DNA from: Arcicella rigui
GTDB lineage: Bacteria > Bacteroidota > Bacteroidia > Cytophagales > Spirosomataceae
Assembly (NCBI RefSeq): GCF_034929435.1
Contig: NZ_JAYFUM010000030.1
Location: 18,996 to 82,995 of the forward strand
DNA: 64,000 nucleotides
Reading direction: 5' to 3'
In this document: positions 17,364 through 28,100 of the stretch, piece by piece
Position numbering within the stretch: position 1 is the stretch's first letter
Layout of the letters: every line of letters starts with the position of its first letter
Notes under the pieces: generated by a model
The model's database searches: none
Seen by the model: only the letters and a program-made list of their open reading frames with translations
Told to the model about the DNA's origin: nothing
Position numbers and translations under genes: made by a program

Positions 17364-18323
17364 TTACTTCGCTACTGGCGAAAAGGTTTCCATCGTCACG
17401 GTACGGTCACGCATTACCAGTGTGTCGGTAGTGCTTACTTGCATTCCTCCAAGATTCACATTATACTTTAAATACAGTGCGTCTCGGTCTTTGTTTCCCC
17501 AGCTATTTTTCTCGCCTTTTTTCACAAAAACACCGCTGCCCGTAGCCGTAAAACCACTTGTAGTTGAAGTGATGCTACATTTTCCGTCAGCTTCAAACTT
17601 TAAAGCAAGGGTTACATTGACATTTTTATTGTCCTTGTCTTTGAAAACCACAGGGAATTCTAATTCGCTCAACGACTTGGTTGTCAGTTTGTTTACTTCA
17701 TCTTTTTCAACATATTGTGCATGACGAACCAGCGTTTGATTCACTGTACCCGTTACAACATCCTTTCCACGTCTGAGGTAATTCCCGTGCCATGGATTTA
17801 CATATTTGATAGCATACAAAATAAAGTGCTTGCCATAAAGTATTGAATCGGCATCGGTAACACTTGTCATCGTTAATGGAATGACATACGTATTTTTAAT
17901 TGATTTTGGGTCAGCAAAAAACGCATCTGTCAACTGTACATCTACTCCACCTGCCAAAGTACCTTTAGGAATAATAATCTTGTCAGAAGCTAAAGAATAA
18001 TAATTGGTAGGCATCGGCAATATTTCATCCTTGCCTGTACCAAAGCGTAAACCATTCTTTAACAAAGAGTTATCAACCGCAACTTTAATAGATACGTCTT
18101 TTCTACTTTCGTAAACGCCACCGATAGAAGCATAAATCTGACATTTATAAGCATTGTCCAAATCAGTATTTACGTAAGTGTCTTCCCCTAAAGTGATTGT
18201 TCTTACTGGATACTGATAAGCGAAATATACTGTTTGATATTTATAATCTGGGAACTCATTTTCCGTATTGCAGGAGGCAAGTCCAATCAGGATCAGTACC
18301 GACATTAAAACTAATTTTGTCAT
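17364..18323 (-). CDS. xusE: DUF1735-type surface lipoprotein, probable xylan-binding protein (XusE-like)
   Basis: A 319-residue lipoprotein (lipobox LASC, Cys18). The N-terminal half has the pattern of BT_3987/DUF1735 domains: YFAYQYPVRTITLGEDTYVNTDLDN, a DVSIKVAVDNSLL strand, and YYSLASDKIIIPKGTLAGGVDVQLTD. The C-terminal half is a beta-rich domain with few recognisable motifs. Such proteins lie next to SusD genes and act as surface glycan-binding proteins that hold the polysaccharide for the SusC/D importer. Here it follows a SusD gene by 39 bp and precedes the surface GH10 by 28 bp, the position of XusE. Xylan binding is inferred from context, since the protein has no catalytic motif. Confidence 0.8.
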   Translation of the reverse strand: MTKLVLMSVLILIGLASCNTENEFPDYKYQTVYFAYQYPVRTITLGEDTYVNTDLDNAYKCQIYASIGGVYESRKDVSIKVAVDNSLLKNGLRFGTGKDEILPMPTNYYSLASDKIIIPKGTLAGGVDVQLTDAFFADPKSIKNTYVIPLTMTSVTDADSILYGKHFILYAIKYVNPWHGNYLRRGKDVVTGTVNQTLVRHAQYVEKDEVNKLTTKSLSELEFPVVFKDKDNKNVNVTLALKFEADGKCSITSTTSGFTATGSGVFVKKGEKNSWGNKDRDALYLKYNVNLGGMQVSTTDTLVMRDRTVTMETFSPVAK

Positions 18324-18362
18324 AGATATTAAATTTTGTCAATAGTAAATTGTAAGTGATTA

Positions 18363-20153
18363 TTAATTCCAACCTTCATTTTGTTCAAGTGCTGGAAATT
18401 TCAAGATTTCAGAGTAAGGAATTGGACCATATTTCATATAAGTCTTGAATACTCTATCTTGCACAGCAGGCAAAATTGTGTAAACCCCATTCTGGATACT
18501 TACTCCTTTGGCTGGTTCGGTAAGTTCAGCATTCCAGCGACGTAAATCCCAGAACCTAAAACCTTCAAAGCAAAGTTCTAAACGACGTTCATTACGAATG
18601 AGCTGACGCATGGTTTCTTTATTGCCTTTTGCACTTTCCAAATAAGCGTCGTTATTACTTGTTCCGATGCCTGCTCTTCTACGAATGGCTCTGATAATAT
18701 CATAAGCCGAATAAGCATTTGTTCCCGTACCAGTAGGCCCCCAAGCCTCGTTGGCAGCTTCGGCATAAGCCAAAGCGATTTCTGTATAGCGAATATGCGG
18801 TTTGTAATGACGCTGATTCGTAGCAGAAGTCGGATTCAAGTTTACATCTTGACGCAATAATTTTCGCAAATAATACCCTGTTCTGGTAGAAGTAGCCACT
18901 CGGTTTAGGGCATCATTCGTAGTACCATTGGCAGTTGTATTGATGGCGGTGTTATTCACGCCCGCAGTTGCTCCATTCACAAGTACAAACATTTTTAATC
19001 GTGGGTCACGATTGGTATAAGGGTCGGCTGGATTATAACCACTGTTAGGATTACTAATCGGATAACCATTTAACATCGGAAAAGCATCTACAAGATTTTG
19101 CGTTGGATTGATACGACCATTTCCAAATAAAGTAGGCGGAAAATTGGCTTGTTCCAAGTCTCTGTTTTCTCCCCAGTTGTTACGCCATAATATTTCAGGC
19201 GGATTAGCTCCGTCTTTGATATTGGCAATCTCACTGGTATTCGAATACCACGTAAGTCCACTTGCAGCATTACTTGTCACTGCGTCCAGCCCACCTTTCA
19301 AATTCAATACATTAGCAGCATAGTTGGCGGCTTCTACCCACTTATTTGTACCTTCGTTGTTATAGGCAGGACTGGCCGCCAGTAATGCCGCTTGTGCCCT
19401 CACCGCTTTAGCGATACGTCCTGTAAATAAACCGCTAAAAGTAACCCCAAAAGCACGGTTGTATTGTTCAATGGTTACTTGTCCATACTTGGTTGGAATC
19501 AGTGATTCCTGTCCGATTGAAAAATTCTGATAGTCTAAAGGAAGCTTTACGTCTGCACTGTCTAAATCCTGATAAATTTGTTTCATACAATCATCAAAAG
19601 ATGCTCTTGGTAAATTGTAATTATCAGAAGTAGTCTGTGGTTTCAATAAAATCGGTACTCCGAGCATCTTGCCACTTGTTCCTTTGCCTGCATGTGTTAG
19701 CAAAAGATGATACATCAATAAAGCCCTAAGCCCATAGGCTTCTCCTTTAATTCTGGTAGTAAACAATCTGTTGGCAACGGGGTCTGTTACCCATTGTACT
19801 TTGTTTACTTCTTCAAGCATAATGTTTAAGTACTGAATACCGGCAAAACAATTTGTCCATTGGTTCGCTGGATTATTATTGGCTGTCCATTGTCCTGTTG
19901 CCATTTTTAAATAACCATTGTCTTGGTCATTACTTACGGCATCGTCGGTAGCCACATCGTTGAATGACCACGAGTTTGTAGGTATTCTGTTATAACCATT
20001 CAATAAAATACCAAAGGGAAATCTTGAGTCACTTGGTAGATAAGCACTTGGGTCCAACTGCCTGTTATTTTCAATAGCAGGTTCAATCAGGTCTTCACAT
20101 CCGGTTAGCAATACAGCAGCACAAACCAGTATTTTTAATATTCCTTTATTCAT
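18363..20153 (-). CDS. xusD: SusD/RagB-like glycan-binding lipoprotein (second pair, XusD-like)
   Basis: About 596 residues from the ATG at 20153. A start 9 bp further upstream is possible, but the downstream one gives a standard MNKGILKILVC signal with lipobox LLTGC. SusD features include YHLLLTHAGKGTSGKMLGVPILLKP, the TPR-like helices (ARAQAALLAASPAYN) and the C-terminal RLELCFEGFRFWDLRRWN signature. SusD proteins cap the SusC channel at the cell surface and bind oligosaccharides. It follows the XusC-like gene by about 42 bp and precedes the DUF1735 lipoprotein by 39 bp. Xylo-oligosaccharide as ligand is inferred from the locus. Confidence 0.92.
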   Translation of the reverse strand: MNKGILKILVCAAVLLTGCEDLIEPAIENNRQLDPSAYLPSDSRFPFGILLNGYNRIPTNSWSFNDVATDDAVSNDQDNGYLKMATGQWTANNNPANQWTNCFAGIQYLNIMLEEVNKVQWVTDPVANRLFTTRIKGEAYGLRALLMYHLLLTHAGKGTSGKMLGVPILLKPQTTSDNYNLPRASFDDCMKQIYQDLDSADVKLPLDYQNFSIGQESLIPTKYGQVTIEQYNRAFGVTFSGLFTGRIAKAVRAQAALLAASPAYNNEGTNKWVEAANYAANVLNLKGGLDAVTSNAASGLTWYSNTSEIANIKDGANPPEILWRNNWGENRDLEQANFPPTLFGNGRINPTQNLVDAFPMLNGYPISNPNSGYNPADPYTNRDPRLKMFVLVNGATAGVNNTAINTTANGTTNDALNRVATSTRTGYYLRKLLRQDVNLNPTSATNQRHYKPHIRYTEIALAYAEAANEAWGPTGTGTNAYSAYDIIRAIRRRAGIGTSNNDAYLESAKGNKETMRQLIRNERRLELCFEGFRFWDLRRWNAELTEPAKGVSIQNGVYTILPAVQDRVFKTYMKYGPIPYSEILKFPALEQNEGWN

Positions 20154-20195
20154 ATAAAACATTGTATGATAGTCAAAATGTGATAGTCAAAAAAC

Positions 20196-23100
20196 TTAGA
20201 ATAGAGCCTTTACTCCAATATTGAACAAGCGTGTTTGTGGAGCAGTACCCACATTCAATTCCATGATTTCTCGATTGTCTGAAACTGTTAGTAAATTGAA
20301 GCCATTGACATAAACCCCAAGCTCACGTACAAAAGATTTCATCTTTAATAATTCCGTCAAGTCATAGCTTACCTGTACTTTAGCCAAGTCAAAGCGATTG
20401 GTTTTATAAATCCAGAAGTCTGATGAACGAAAATTATTATCACTTGTTAGCGTAGTCAATCTTGGATATTTAGCCGTCAATTTTGATTCTTCCGTCCATC
20501 TATCTCTCACTACAACCGAGTACTTATCTTCGCCATCAATCCAGAAATATGAACCACTACGCATTGCATTTGCTCCAAAACGTCCAACACCCATCGCAAA
20601 AAAGGTAAGTTTTTTCCACTGAGCCGTTACGTTTACGCCCAAAGTAAACGGCGAACCAAACCAACCGCCTTTTCCTAAAAATACTTCATCACGGCTGTTG
20701 ATGATACCGTCGCCATTTTGGTCTTTGTACTTAATATCGCCCGGTTTTACTTGTCCGAATGTTTGAGTTGGCGAATTGGCTATATCGTTTTGGTCTTGAA
20801 ATAAACCTAAACTTTGTAAGCCCCAGATTGCATCAAGCGGTTTACCTTGACGATTCTGGTAACTATCTTCATACAATTCAGCTCTTTGGGTTGCCTTTGT
20901 TTCGTAATAAGTACCGTTTAGGCCCAAAGTCCAATTTACTTCACCATACTTTTTAGTTAGGTTTGCTCCAAAGTCAAAACCAATTCTTTGGTCATCGTTA
21001 TAATTCACGTAAGGAATAAATGAAGAAACAGGAAAACCAGTAGTGAAATAGCTTGGAAATAACACAGAAGCTTGAATGATATTTCCCGAAATTTTATTGA
21101 CAAAAAATGTCCCGTTTAAAGTCAATGCTCTTTTGAAAAATGAACCTTCAAAACCTACATTGATTTCTTCTCTTTTCGGAAAACGCATATTTGGGTTATC
21201 GCCTCTTCTTGATTCTGTCGCTTGAATCCCTGTTCCATCTTTCCAGCCATACCATGAACCAGCCCCTGTATAAACGCCCTGATACAAGTAGTAAGACTGA
21301 ATATCGAGGTCGGTATGTAAAATACTGGCTGATGCAGTCAATTTCAAGTCGTCAACTACAGTTGAGTTTTTGAGAAACCCTTCTTGGCTTAATCTCCAGC
21401 CTAAAGAAATTGACGGAGAAAATGCTTGACGATTATTAGGTGGAAGTTTAGCAGAATGAATATAAGCCGAACTAAAATCTAAGTAATACTTCTGTTTGTA
21501 ATTGTAGCTTGCTAAAAATCCTAAGTTGGCATTGCTGGTTTTATGATAAATCGCAGACTCAGATTGTTGAAAACCATTGGCTAACAAAATCGCAGATAAA
21601 TGATGGTCGTCGTTGAAAGTTCTATCATAATTAAACTGCCCCGAAAATGCAATTGTCTGGCGGTATCGGTTTCCTGATACATTTTGTGTCCCAGATTTTG
21701 CATCTTGGTTATACACAGCAAGGCTACTGATTAAATCTTGTCCGTTATAATTATTCCAAGTGGGTGCATAAGTAGCATAAGAATAATTGTAAGATAAAGT
21801 ATATTCTGTGGCATAGTCAACAGCGAAACCAGATTTGAAACTCAAGCCTTTTAATACATTGCTAAGATTTGCTTTGATACCAGTATTAAACTGAAATTGG
21901 CGATTTGCATACTGGTTGTTACCGCCAGAATAAATCGTGGCAATAGGATTCGTTTGGTCTAATTGCGTACCTCCAAGTAAATACTGTCCATCAATAATAT
22001 TATTACTATTTTGGATTAAAAGCTGAGAAGCTGCATCCTCTTGTTCAATCATATTGATAGGAATCAGTGGAGCAAAACGGTTTGGACGAACGCTTTCAGC
22101 ACTACTCCAAAAATTAGCATTTACTCCTCTACCAGTATAAAAAATAGCCGTAGCATCAGCATTTAAACTTATGTATTCGTTCAGATTAACGTCTATGTTT
22201 CCACGGAAATTAAGGCGGTCGGAATTATTATACGTTTTTGCTTCCCCGAAATTTAAAAGTGAGCCAGAAGTAGCAAAACCTAAATTGGTATAATATTTTA
22301 CTCTTTCGTTTCCACCCGAAATTTCAGCCGTAGCATCATAACTGCCATAAGCACTTTTTAGGTATTCTTGTGAATAAAAGTCTATGTTCGGATAGCGATA
22401 TTTGTTGATTCCAGAAGCATGATTATAAATGTCAACTTCTGAATACAAATTCGGTAAACCGTCATTTCTGCGTGCTTCGTTATACAAAGTCATGTACTCT
22501 GCCGAACCCAAATACTTAGGAAAAGCTCTTGGTACATTTACGCCACTGTTTACTCTAAGGTCAAATCTACTTTTACCTGCTACGCCTCTTTTCGTAATTA
22601 CATTCACTACGCCTTTTGCTCCACGACTACCGTACAAGGCTACGGCATTCGCTCCTTTCAAAAACACAATTTGGTCAATCTCCGTTGGCATTACGTTGCC
22701 TGTCTCACGAGGAACACCATCAATCATGAACATATAGTTTCCCATTCCCCAATTGCTATTGCCATTAAAGCCGGGAATGAATGATGCCATTCCGTCTAAA
22801 GTATAGGTAAAATAATTCTTTTTCAAAAGTTCACCTACATTTACAGAAGATACTCCACCTAATAAATCTTGTTTATCAACTTTACGAAAAGCTATTTGTA
22901 CTTGTTCCTGATTTTCTTCGGGCAACATCTGCAAGGTTTCTTCAACTCGTTGATTGGCTGTAATGTATTTTGTTTTAAAGCCTTTTGCAGCAATTGACAA
23001 AACCTCGTTTTGGGGAATTTCAATACTAAAAGTACCTAAAGCATCTGTGGTAACAGCCTTCCCGATTTCTTCGGAAGTACTTACAACAGCTCCGACAATG

Positions 23101-23225
23101 GGTTGCTTGTCTAAGCCAATCACGGTGGCTTTAATTTTAATGGTCGAGGTATTTTGTGCCATTGTTGCCACTTTAGAAAAAGTCAGCAATGCACACAAAA
23201 CCATAATTATTTTTATAAACTTCAT
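20196..23225 (-). CDS. xusC: SusC/RagA-like TonB-dependent transporter (second pair, XusC-like)
   Basis: A 1009-residue outer-membrane transporter. Signal peptide to TMAQ; a carboxypeptidase-regulatory-like beta-sandwich (IKATVIGLDKQPIVGAVVS to AAKGFKTKYI); a plug domain (MFMIDGVPRE, ALYGSRGAKGVVNVITKRG); then a long 22-strand-type barrel ending NIGVKALF. Unlike the other two SusC proteins of the window, it lacks the VVVVGYGxQKK segment between the N-terminal domain and the plug. The corresponding stretch reads VQIAFRKVDKQDLLGGV, so its contact with TonB may differ. It is the third gene of the xus-type operon and is paired with the SusD at 18363-20153. Import of xylan fragments is inferred from gene order. 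Confidence 0.92.
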   Translation of the reverse strand: MKFIKIIMVLCALLTFSKVATMAQNTSTIKIKATVIGLDKQPIVGAVVSTSEEIGKAVTTDALGTFSIEIPQNEVLSIAAKGFKTKYITANQRVEETLQMLPEENQEQVQIAFRKVDKQDLLGGVSSVNVGELLKKNYFTYTLDGMASFIPGFNGNSNWGMGNYMFMIDGVPRETGNVMPTEIDQIVFLKGANAVALYGSRGAKGVVNVITKRGVAGKSRFDLRVNSGVNVPRAFPKYLGSAEYMTLYNEARRNDGLPNLYSEVDIYNHASGINKYRYPNIDFYSQEYLKSAYGSYDATAEISGGNERVKYYTNLGFATSGSLLNFGEAKTYNNSDRLNFRGNIDVNLNEYISLNADATAIFYTGRGVNANFWSSAESVRPNRFAPLIPINMIEQEDAASQLLIQNSNNIIDGQYLLGGTQLDQTNPIATIYSGGNNQYANRQFQFNTGIKANLSNVLKGLSFKSGFAVDYATEYTLSYNYSYATYAPTWNNYNGQDLISSLAVYNQDAKSGTQNVSGNRYRQTIAFSGQFNYDRTFNDDHHLSAILLANGFQQSESAIYHKTSNANLGFLASYNYKQKYYLDFSSAYIHSAKLPPNNRQAFSPSISLGWRLSQEGFLKNSTVVDDLKLTASASILHTDLDIQSYYLYQGVYTGAGSWYGWKDGTGIQATESRRGDNPNMRFPKREEINVGFEGSFFKRALTLNGTFFVNKISGNIIQASVLFPSYFTTGFPVSSFIPYVNYNDDQRIGFDFGANLTKKYGEVNWTLGLNGTYYETKATQRAELYEDSYQNRQGKPLDAIWGLQSLGLFQDQNDIANSPTQTFGQVKPGDIKYKDQNGDGIINSRDEVFLGKGGWFGSPFTLGVNVTAQWKKLTFFAMGVGRFGANAMRSGSYFWIDGEDKYSVVVRDRWTEESKLTAKYPRLTTLTSDNNFRSSDFWIYKTNRFDLAKVQVSYDLTELLKMKSFVRELGVYVNGFNLLTVSDNREIMELNVGTAPQTRLFNIGVKALF

Positions 23226-23275
23226 CTCTTGTTCGTTTATCTATTGATTATCTCATTTTATGATTTGCTCTTTCC

Positions 23276-25165
23276 TTACCAACCAGGATTTTGTGCAAAC
23301 TCCAGATACAAATTCACGTCATTTACCTTCAATGGCAACCAATTGTGCTTGTCGGTAAACTTTCGTTCCAATATCAAAGATTCTCTGATGTTCAGTACTC
23401 TATTGTCTTTAGGGTCTTTGGTAGGGTCAAGGGTGGTAGCTCTATCAAATTCAACTGACTTTTTGAGTGTGTATGGGCTTTTGCTAATCATTAACCAACG
23501 ACGGAGGTCATTGAAGCGATGTCCTTCAAACGAAAGCTCAACGGCACGTTCACGTCTTAACTCTTCCATATAAACGTCAAGCGAAGCTAAAAACTTAGCA
23601 TCTACATGCCCCACTCCTGCTCTGTCTCGGATGACATTAATGGCATCCACTGAAGTTTTAGTATAAGTACCAGCTTTGCCCATTGGCGAGCCATAACCTT
23701 GTGCTGCGGCTTCTGCATACATCAAATAAATATCAGCCAAACGCATATAAGGCAAGTGAATATTAAGGCTTTTGTCGTAGCCATATCCTTGGTCATACTT
23801 ATTCGCTGTTCTTGGAACAAATTTGAATAATAAATACCCTGTACGACTACCCGTAGCAATATCACGATATGAACCTCCTGTGTGTAAATTGGCAAAACGG
23901 TTATTTACTTCATTGGCATTCGGAATACTTCCTGCTACCATTCTTACACCATCGAAAACAATGTCATTATAAAAACGAGGGTCTCTACCTTTCCAAGGAT
24001 ATTCAGGATTATAGCCCGACTCTGGGTCTGCTTTGGTAATATCTTTGATAGGTAAGCCATTTGCCATACCATAATTGTCAACATAATTGGCTGTGGGCAG
24101 AAACTTCACGTCTCCTTCACTGATAATCAGCGGACTGTATTGTTTACTTGTTCCCCAGTTTGAACCATTTGCACCATAATAAGGCCCACGGAAAATAGCT
24201 TCTGTACCTCCCGGCATTTGCCAGTTTTGACCCGTAGTATAAAAATTGGTATAATACTGAGCAAAAGGTAACAAACGATAAGGAGCTTCTCCACTTTCAC
24301 AAAGTTTCAGTAATTCAGCAAAAGCGTCTGCTGCTTTTTTGCAATAGTCAGCATTGTAAGAAGTACCTCCCCCTGAAACAGAATTCATCAATGGACTACC
24401 TGCCCAAAGGTAATTTTTACCTAAGTAGCCAAGTGCCATGATTTTGTTGATACGCAAGGTATTTTTTCCTAAAGTCCTTTTTCCTGCGGTAGTATTATCC
24501 CAATTGATAGGTAATAAATTGGCGGCTTCTCTAAAATCTGCGGCAGCTTTATCGGCACACTCGCTGTATTTTAGGCGTGGAAGTGTCAGTTTTTGGTCAC
24601 CCGGCAGTACTTTGTCAATATAAGGAAGTCCTCCAAAATACTGCATAAACATAAAGTGATACCAACCTCTGAAAAACAACAGTTGCCCTTTGATTAAATC
24701 TTTTTCTTCCTGTGTGGCATCGGTTAATTTGTCGATGTTCTCTAAACCTAAATTAGCTTTACGAATGCCGTACCAGCCTAAGCCCCAAAGTGATTTTGTA
24801 AAACGGTCATCGTTAGTTTGATTATTGTTTCGGTCCATCCAACCTGCTTGCCAGCCGTCGAAATTGCGTTGCCAACCCCAAAAATCGCCATTGTCAATCT
24901 TTACTCCAAAGTGAAAGTTTTGAGCCGTCGATTGGATTTCATCTTCGCCCCAGTTCCAAGAGTTTGTCCAGTATCCATTTGAAAAATCTGGTATGGTATG
25001 ATAAAGTTCTTCGGTAAAGCCTTGAAAATTTACAAAGTTTTTAAAGGCGTCTTTTTCAGACACAAGAGATTGTGGATCACGATCCAAAAAATCCGAGCAT
25101 GAAGTAACCCCGAAAGTCATAGAACAAACCACAGCTACAAACAAAAGTTTTATTCTTTTTTTCAT
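23276..25165 (-). CDS. xusB: SusD/RagB-like glycan-binding lipoprotein (first pair, XusB-like)
   Basis: A 629-residue SusD homologue with a lipoprotein signal (GVTSC, Cys23) followed by SDFLDRDPQ, the usual mature N-terminus. TPR-like helices include LLFFRGWYHFMFMQYFGGLP, and the C-terminal signature is ERAVELSFEGHRFNDLRRWL. It starts only 10 bp after the SusC gene at 25176-28304, so the two form a tightly coupled transporter pair. The product binds oligosaccharides at the cell surface as the lid of its SusC partner. A tandem duplication of SusC/SusD pairs, as here, is the hallmark of the xus xylan operon. Confidence 0.92.
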   Translation of the reverse strand: MKKRIKLLFVAVVCSMTFGVTSCSDFLDRDPQSLVSEKDAFKNFVNFQGFTEELYHTIPDFSNGYWTNSWNWGEDEIQSTAQNFHFGVKIDNGDFWGWQRNFDGWQAGWMDRNNNQTNDDRFTKSLWGLGWYGIRKANLGLENIDKLTDATQEEKDLIKGQLLFFRGWYHFMFMQYFGGLPYIDKVLPGDQKLTLPRLKYSECADKAAADFREAANLLPINWDNTTAGKRTLGKNTLRINKIMALGYLGKNYLWAGSPLMNSVSGGGTSYNADYCKKAADAFAELLKLCESGEAPYRLLPFAQYYTNFYTTGQNWQMPGGTEAIFRGPYYGANGSNWGTSKQYSPLIISEGDVKFLPTANYVDNYGMANGLPIKDITKADPESGYNPEYPWKGRDPRFYNDIVFDGVRMVAGSIPNANEVNNRFANLHTGGSYRDIATGSRTGYLLFKFVPRTANKYDQGYGYDKSLNIHLPYMRLADIYLMYAEAAAQGYGSPMGKAGTYTKTSVDAINVIRDRAGVGHVDAKFLASLDVYMEELRRERAVELSFEGHRFNDLRRWLMISKSPYTLKKSVEFDRATTLDPTKDPKDNRVLNIRESLILERKFTDKHNWLPLKVNDVNLYLEFAQNPGW

Positions 25166-25175
25166 GTTTTTTTTA

Positions 25176-28100
25176 TTAGAAAGTAATGTTTAAACCTAAA
25201 TTATATCTTTTTACAGTCGGGTAAGCTCCTTGTGAAGCCCAGCCAGTACCCGCAAAATTTGATTCTCTATCGTCTGGCATTTTACTCCAAGCAATTAGGT
25301 TGTTCCCGTTCAAATAAATTCGCAGACTACTAAGTCCAAATTTTCTACTAAGCTCAGAAGGTAATGTATAAGCTATTTCAGCATTTTTTAGTCTTACATA
25401 CGAACCGTCGTACATGTACTGTGTTCCTCTGTAATCGCCAAATGGGGTTGTTAGCCAACGTGGCATAGGTGTTCCGTTCGGATTCGATGGAGACCAGTAT
25501 TCGCCTTCTTGATACACAGTGTGGCTTTGTGAACTCAAGCTCGTAAACACTACTTGACGAGTGGCGTTATTCACTGCATAAAACTGTACAAAAGCTGATA
25601 AACCTTTCCAGTCGATGCCAAAAGTAGCGTTATAAGTATTTTGTGGCCAGCCTGTATGTCCATAAGGAATTCTATCTTGGGTATCAATCACGCCGTCTCC
25701 GTTATAATCAACCAAGTAGTAGTTTCCCAATAGTTTTTGGTTGTCGTTTACGTTGTGCATGGCACTTCCATACAATTGGTCCCAGCTATTATAAATGCCT
25801 TTGCTTACGAATGAATACGCTTGGTCAATCTGCATTCCTTCTGGTTTTTGGTAATCGGGCAATAATTCTGGCGTGGCACGCTCAATGATTTTGTTTTGCG
25901 TGTGCGTCATGTTCAAGTCTGCCCACAAACGGAATTTTCCTACACTTTTATTGAAATGAAGTTCTAATTCATAACCACTTGCTTTTACAGCACCTAAGTT
26001 GGCTACTGGAGGCGATGCCCCGAAATAACTTGGTACGTCAGACCTGCCCGTCAACAAAATTTTACTTCTGTTATCCTGAAAAAAGTCCGCTTTCCCTCTG
26101 ATGAATCCTCTGAAAAGTTCAAAATCTAAACCTAAGTTAAACTTCTCCGATTGCTCCCATTGTACTGTGGGGTTTCCTACGGTTGACTGCGAGTACCAAG
26201 TATATGGGCTTTGTTCTGCTCCTTCGCCACTTACGCCTAATCTTGATAATCCTCCATAAGTCCATTGTTCTAAGTAAGGCCATCTTACCCCTAAATTATC
26301 AAAGCCCGTTTGTCCGTAAGACATACGCAGTTTCATTGAGTTGATGAACTTCAAAGAACTCATGAACTTTTCGTTGGATATAACCCAGTTAGCTCCACCC
26401 GAAGAGAAAAATGCAAAACGGTAGTCTTTTGCAAATTGCTCTGAACCATTGTAAGCTCCGTTGTATTCAATCGTGTATTTGTTGTTGTAGGTATAAGTAG
26501 TTCTAAATACCCAGTCTTCACGGTATGAAGGAATTGTACTTCCGTTGGCAAATACGTTTCTGTTGGTCAGACCCATCAAAGTAACATTGTGCAAGCCTGC
26601 AAATGTGTTGTTGTAATTCAACTGTAATTGATAAAACAAACGACGCTGACTTGCTCCGATAGTTCCTACTGCTGGCGACCATTTGATTCCTTCTTGAAAG
26701 TCAAAACCAGTGATACCATCGACGGCTTGTTGGAAAGTTTCAACACCCGTTTCAGGGTTTACCCACTTGCGTTGAGTACCATTATAAAGGTCATTTATCC
26801 CACGGTCCGACTCAATAAAAGTATTATCTAAAGAAACCGTACCTGTGGCTTTCAAGCCTTTTACCAACATTTCCAAATCTTGGTCCAAAGTAAAATCAGT
26901 AGTGATACGAGCTGTCGTTTGATATTGAAGTCCCCCAATTGCAAGACTCAAAGCTGAGTTTTCTGCTCTGGCTTGGTTAGGAGCATAAAATCCCCATGAA
27001 CCATCTGCGTATTTGGGCAAAAACAAATCTGGTGCTGCATTGTAGGCATCAATCCAAGGGCCGTACTGACTTCCCGTAAATCCCCAAGGACTTTTTCTTA
27101 CACCATAAGAACCCGAAAGGTTTGTTTTGAAAAGTGTACTTGGCGTTAATTGAAAATCTAAATTACTCCGCACATTCAAGCGATTGAAACCAAAGCCTTG
27201 TTGGTAACCTCTTTTGTTATCATACACTTTGAATAAATCGGCTTCTTGTAAAAAATCGGCACTGGTAAAATACTTTACAAGATTTGTTCCGCCACTGATA
27301 TTCAAATTAGCATTGTTGGAAATGGCGTAATCATTAAAAAGAGCTTTTTCCCAATCAACATTTGGGTAGCGTTCGGCTTCTTCTACACTTGCTGGATTGC
27401 GGTACTTGTTCAGAATTTCTTGAGGCAAATAATCTCTCCAACCGTCTGGTTTTGTTGGAAGTTCATATTCAATTGCTTCATTTCTAATCCTCAAAGCATC
27501 ATAGGAATCATACTTTTTAGGTAATTTAGAAGGAGCTTTTACGATTGTATTCACCGTAGCTCTGATAGATGCTTTTCCTGTTTTACCTCTTTTGGTCGTA
27601 ATCAAAATTACACCATTCGCACCCCTTGAACCGAAAACTGCCGTAGCTGACGCATCTTTCAAAACGGTAACCGTTTCAACAGAACTGATGTCCACACTAT
27701 TCATCGGACGCTCTACACCATCCACAAGAATAAGTGGGTCAGAATTGTTCCATGAACTACGACCACGAATGATAATCTGAGGGTCTTCAGCACCAGGAAG
27801 ACCAGTACTGGCATTGGTAATCAAGCCCGGTACATTTCCCGTCAGTGCCGCACCGATACTCGAAACCCCACCCGCTCGCTCAAGCTCTTTGTTGGTTGTT
27901 TGCGTAACAGATGCTACTACTCCTTCCTTCTTTTGCTTTCCATAACCTACCACTACTACTTCGTCTAAGGCAGATTGAAATTCCTCCAATACTACATTAA
28001 TAGCCGTTTTGTTGCCCACTAAAACTTCTTGCGTTTTGTAACCAACCGAACTAAAAACTAAAATTGTTTTAGGAGTACAAGTAATAGAAAAAACGCCATC

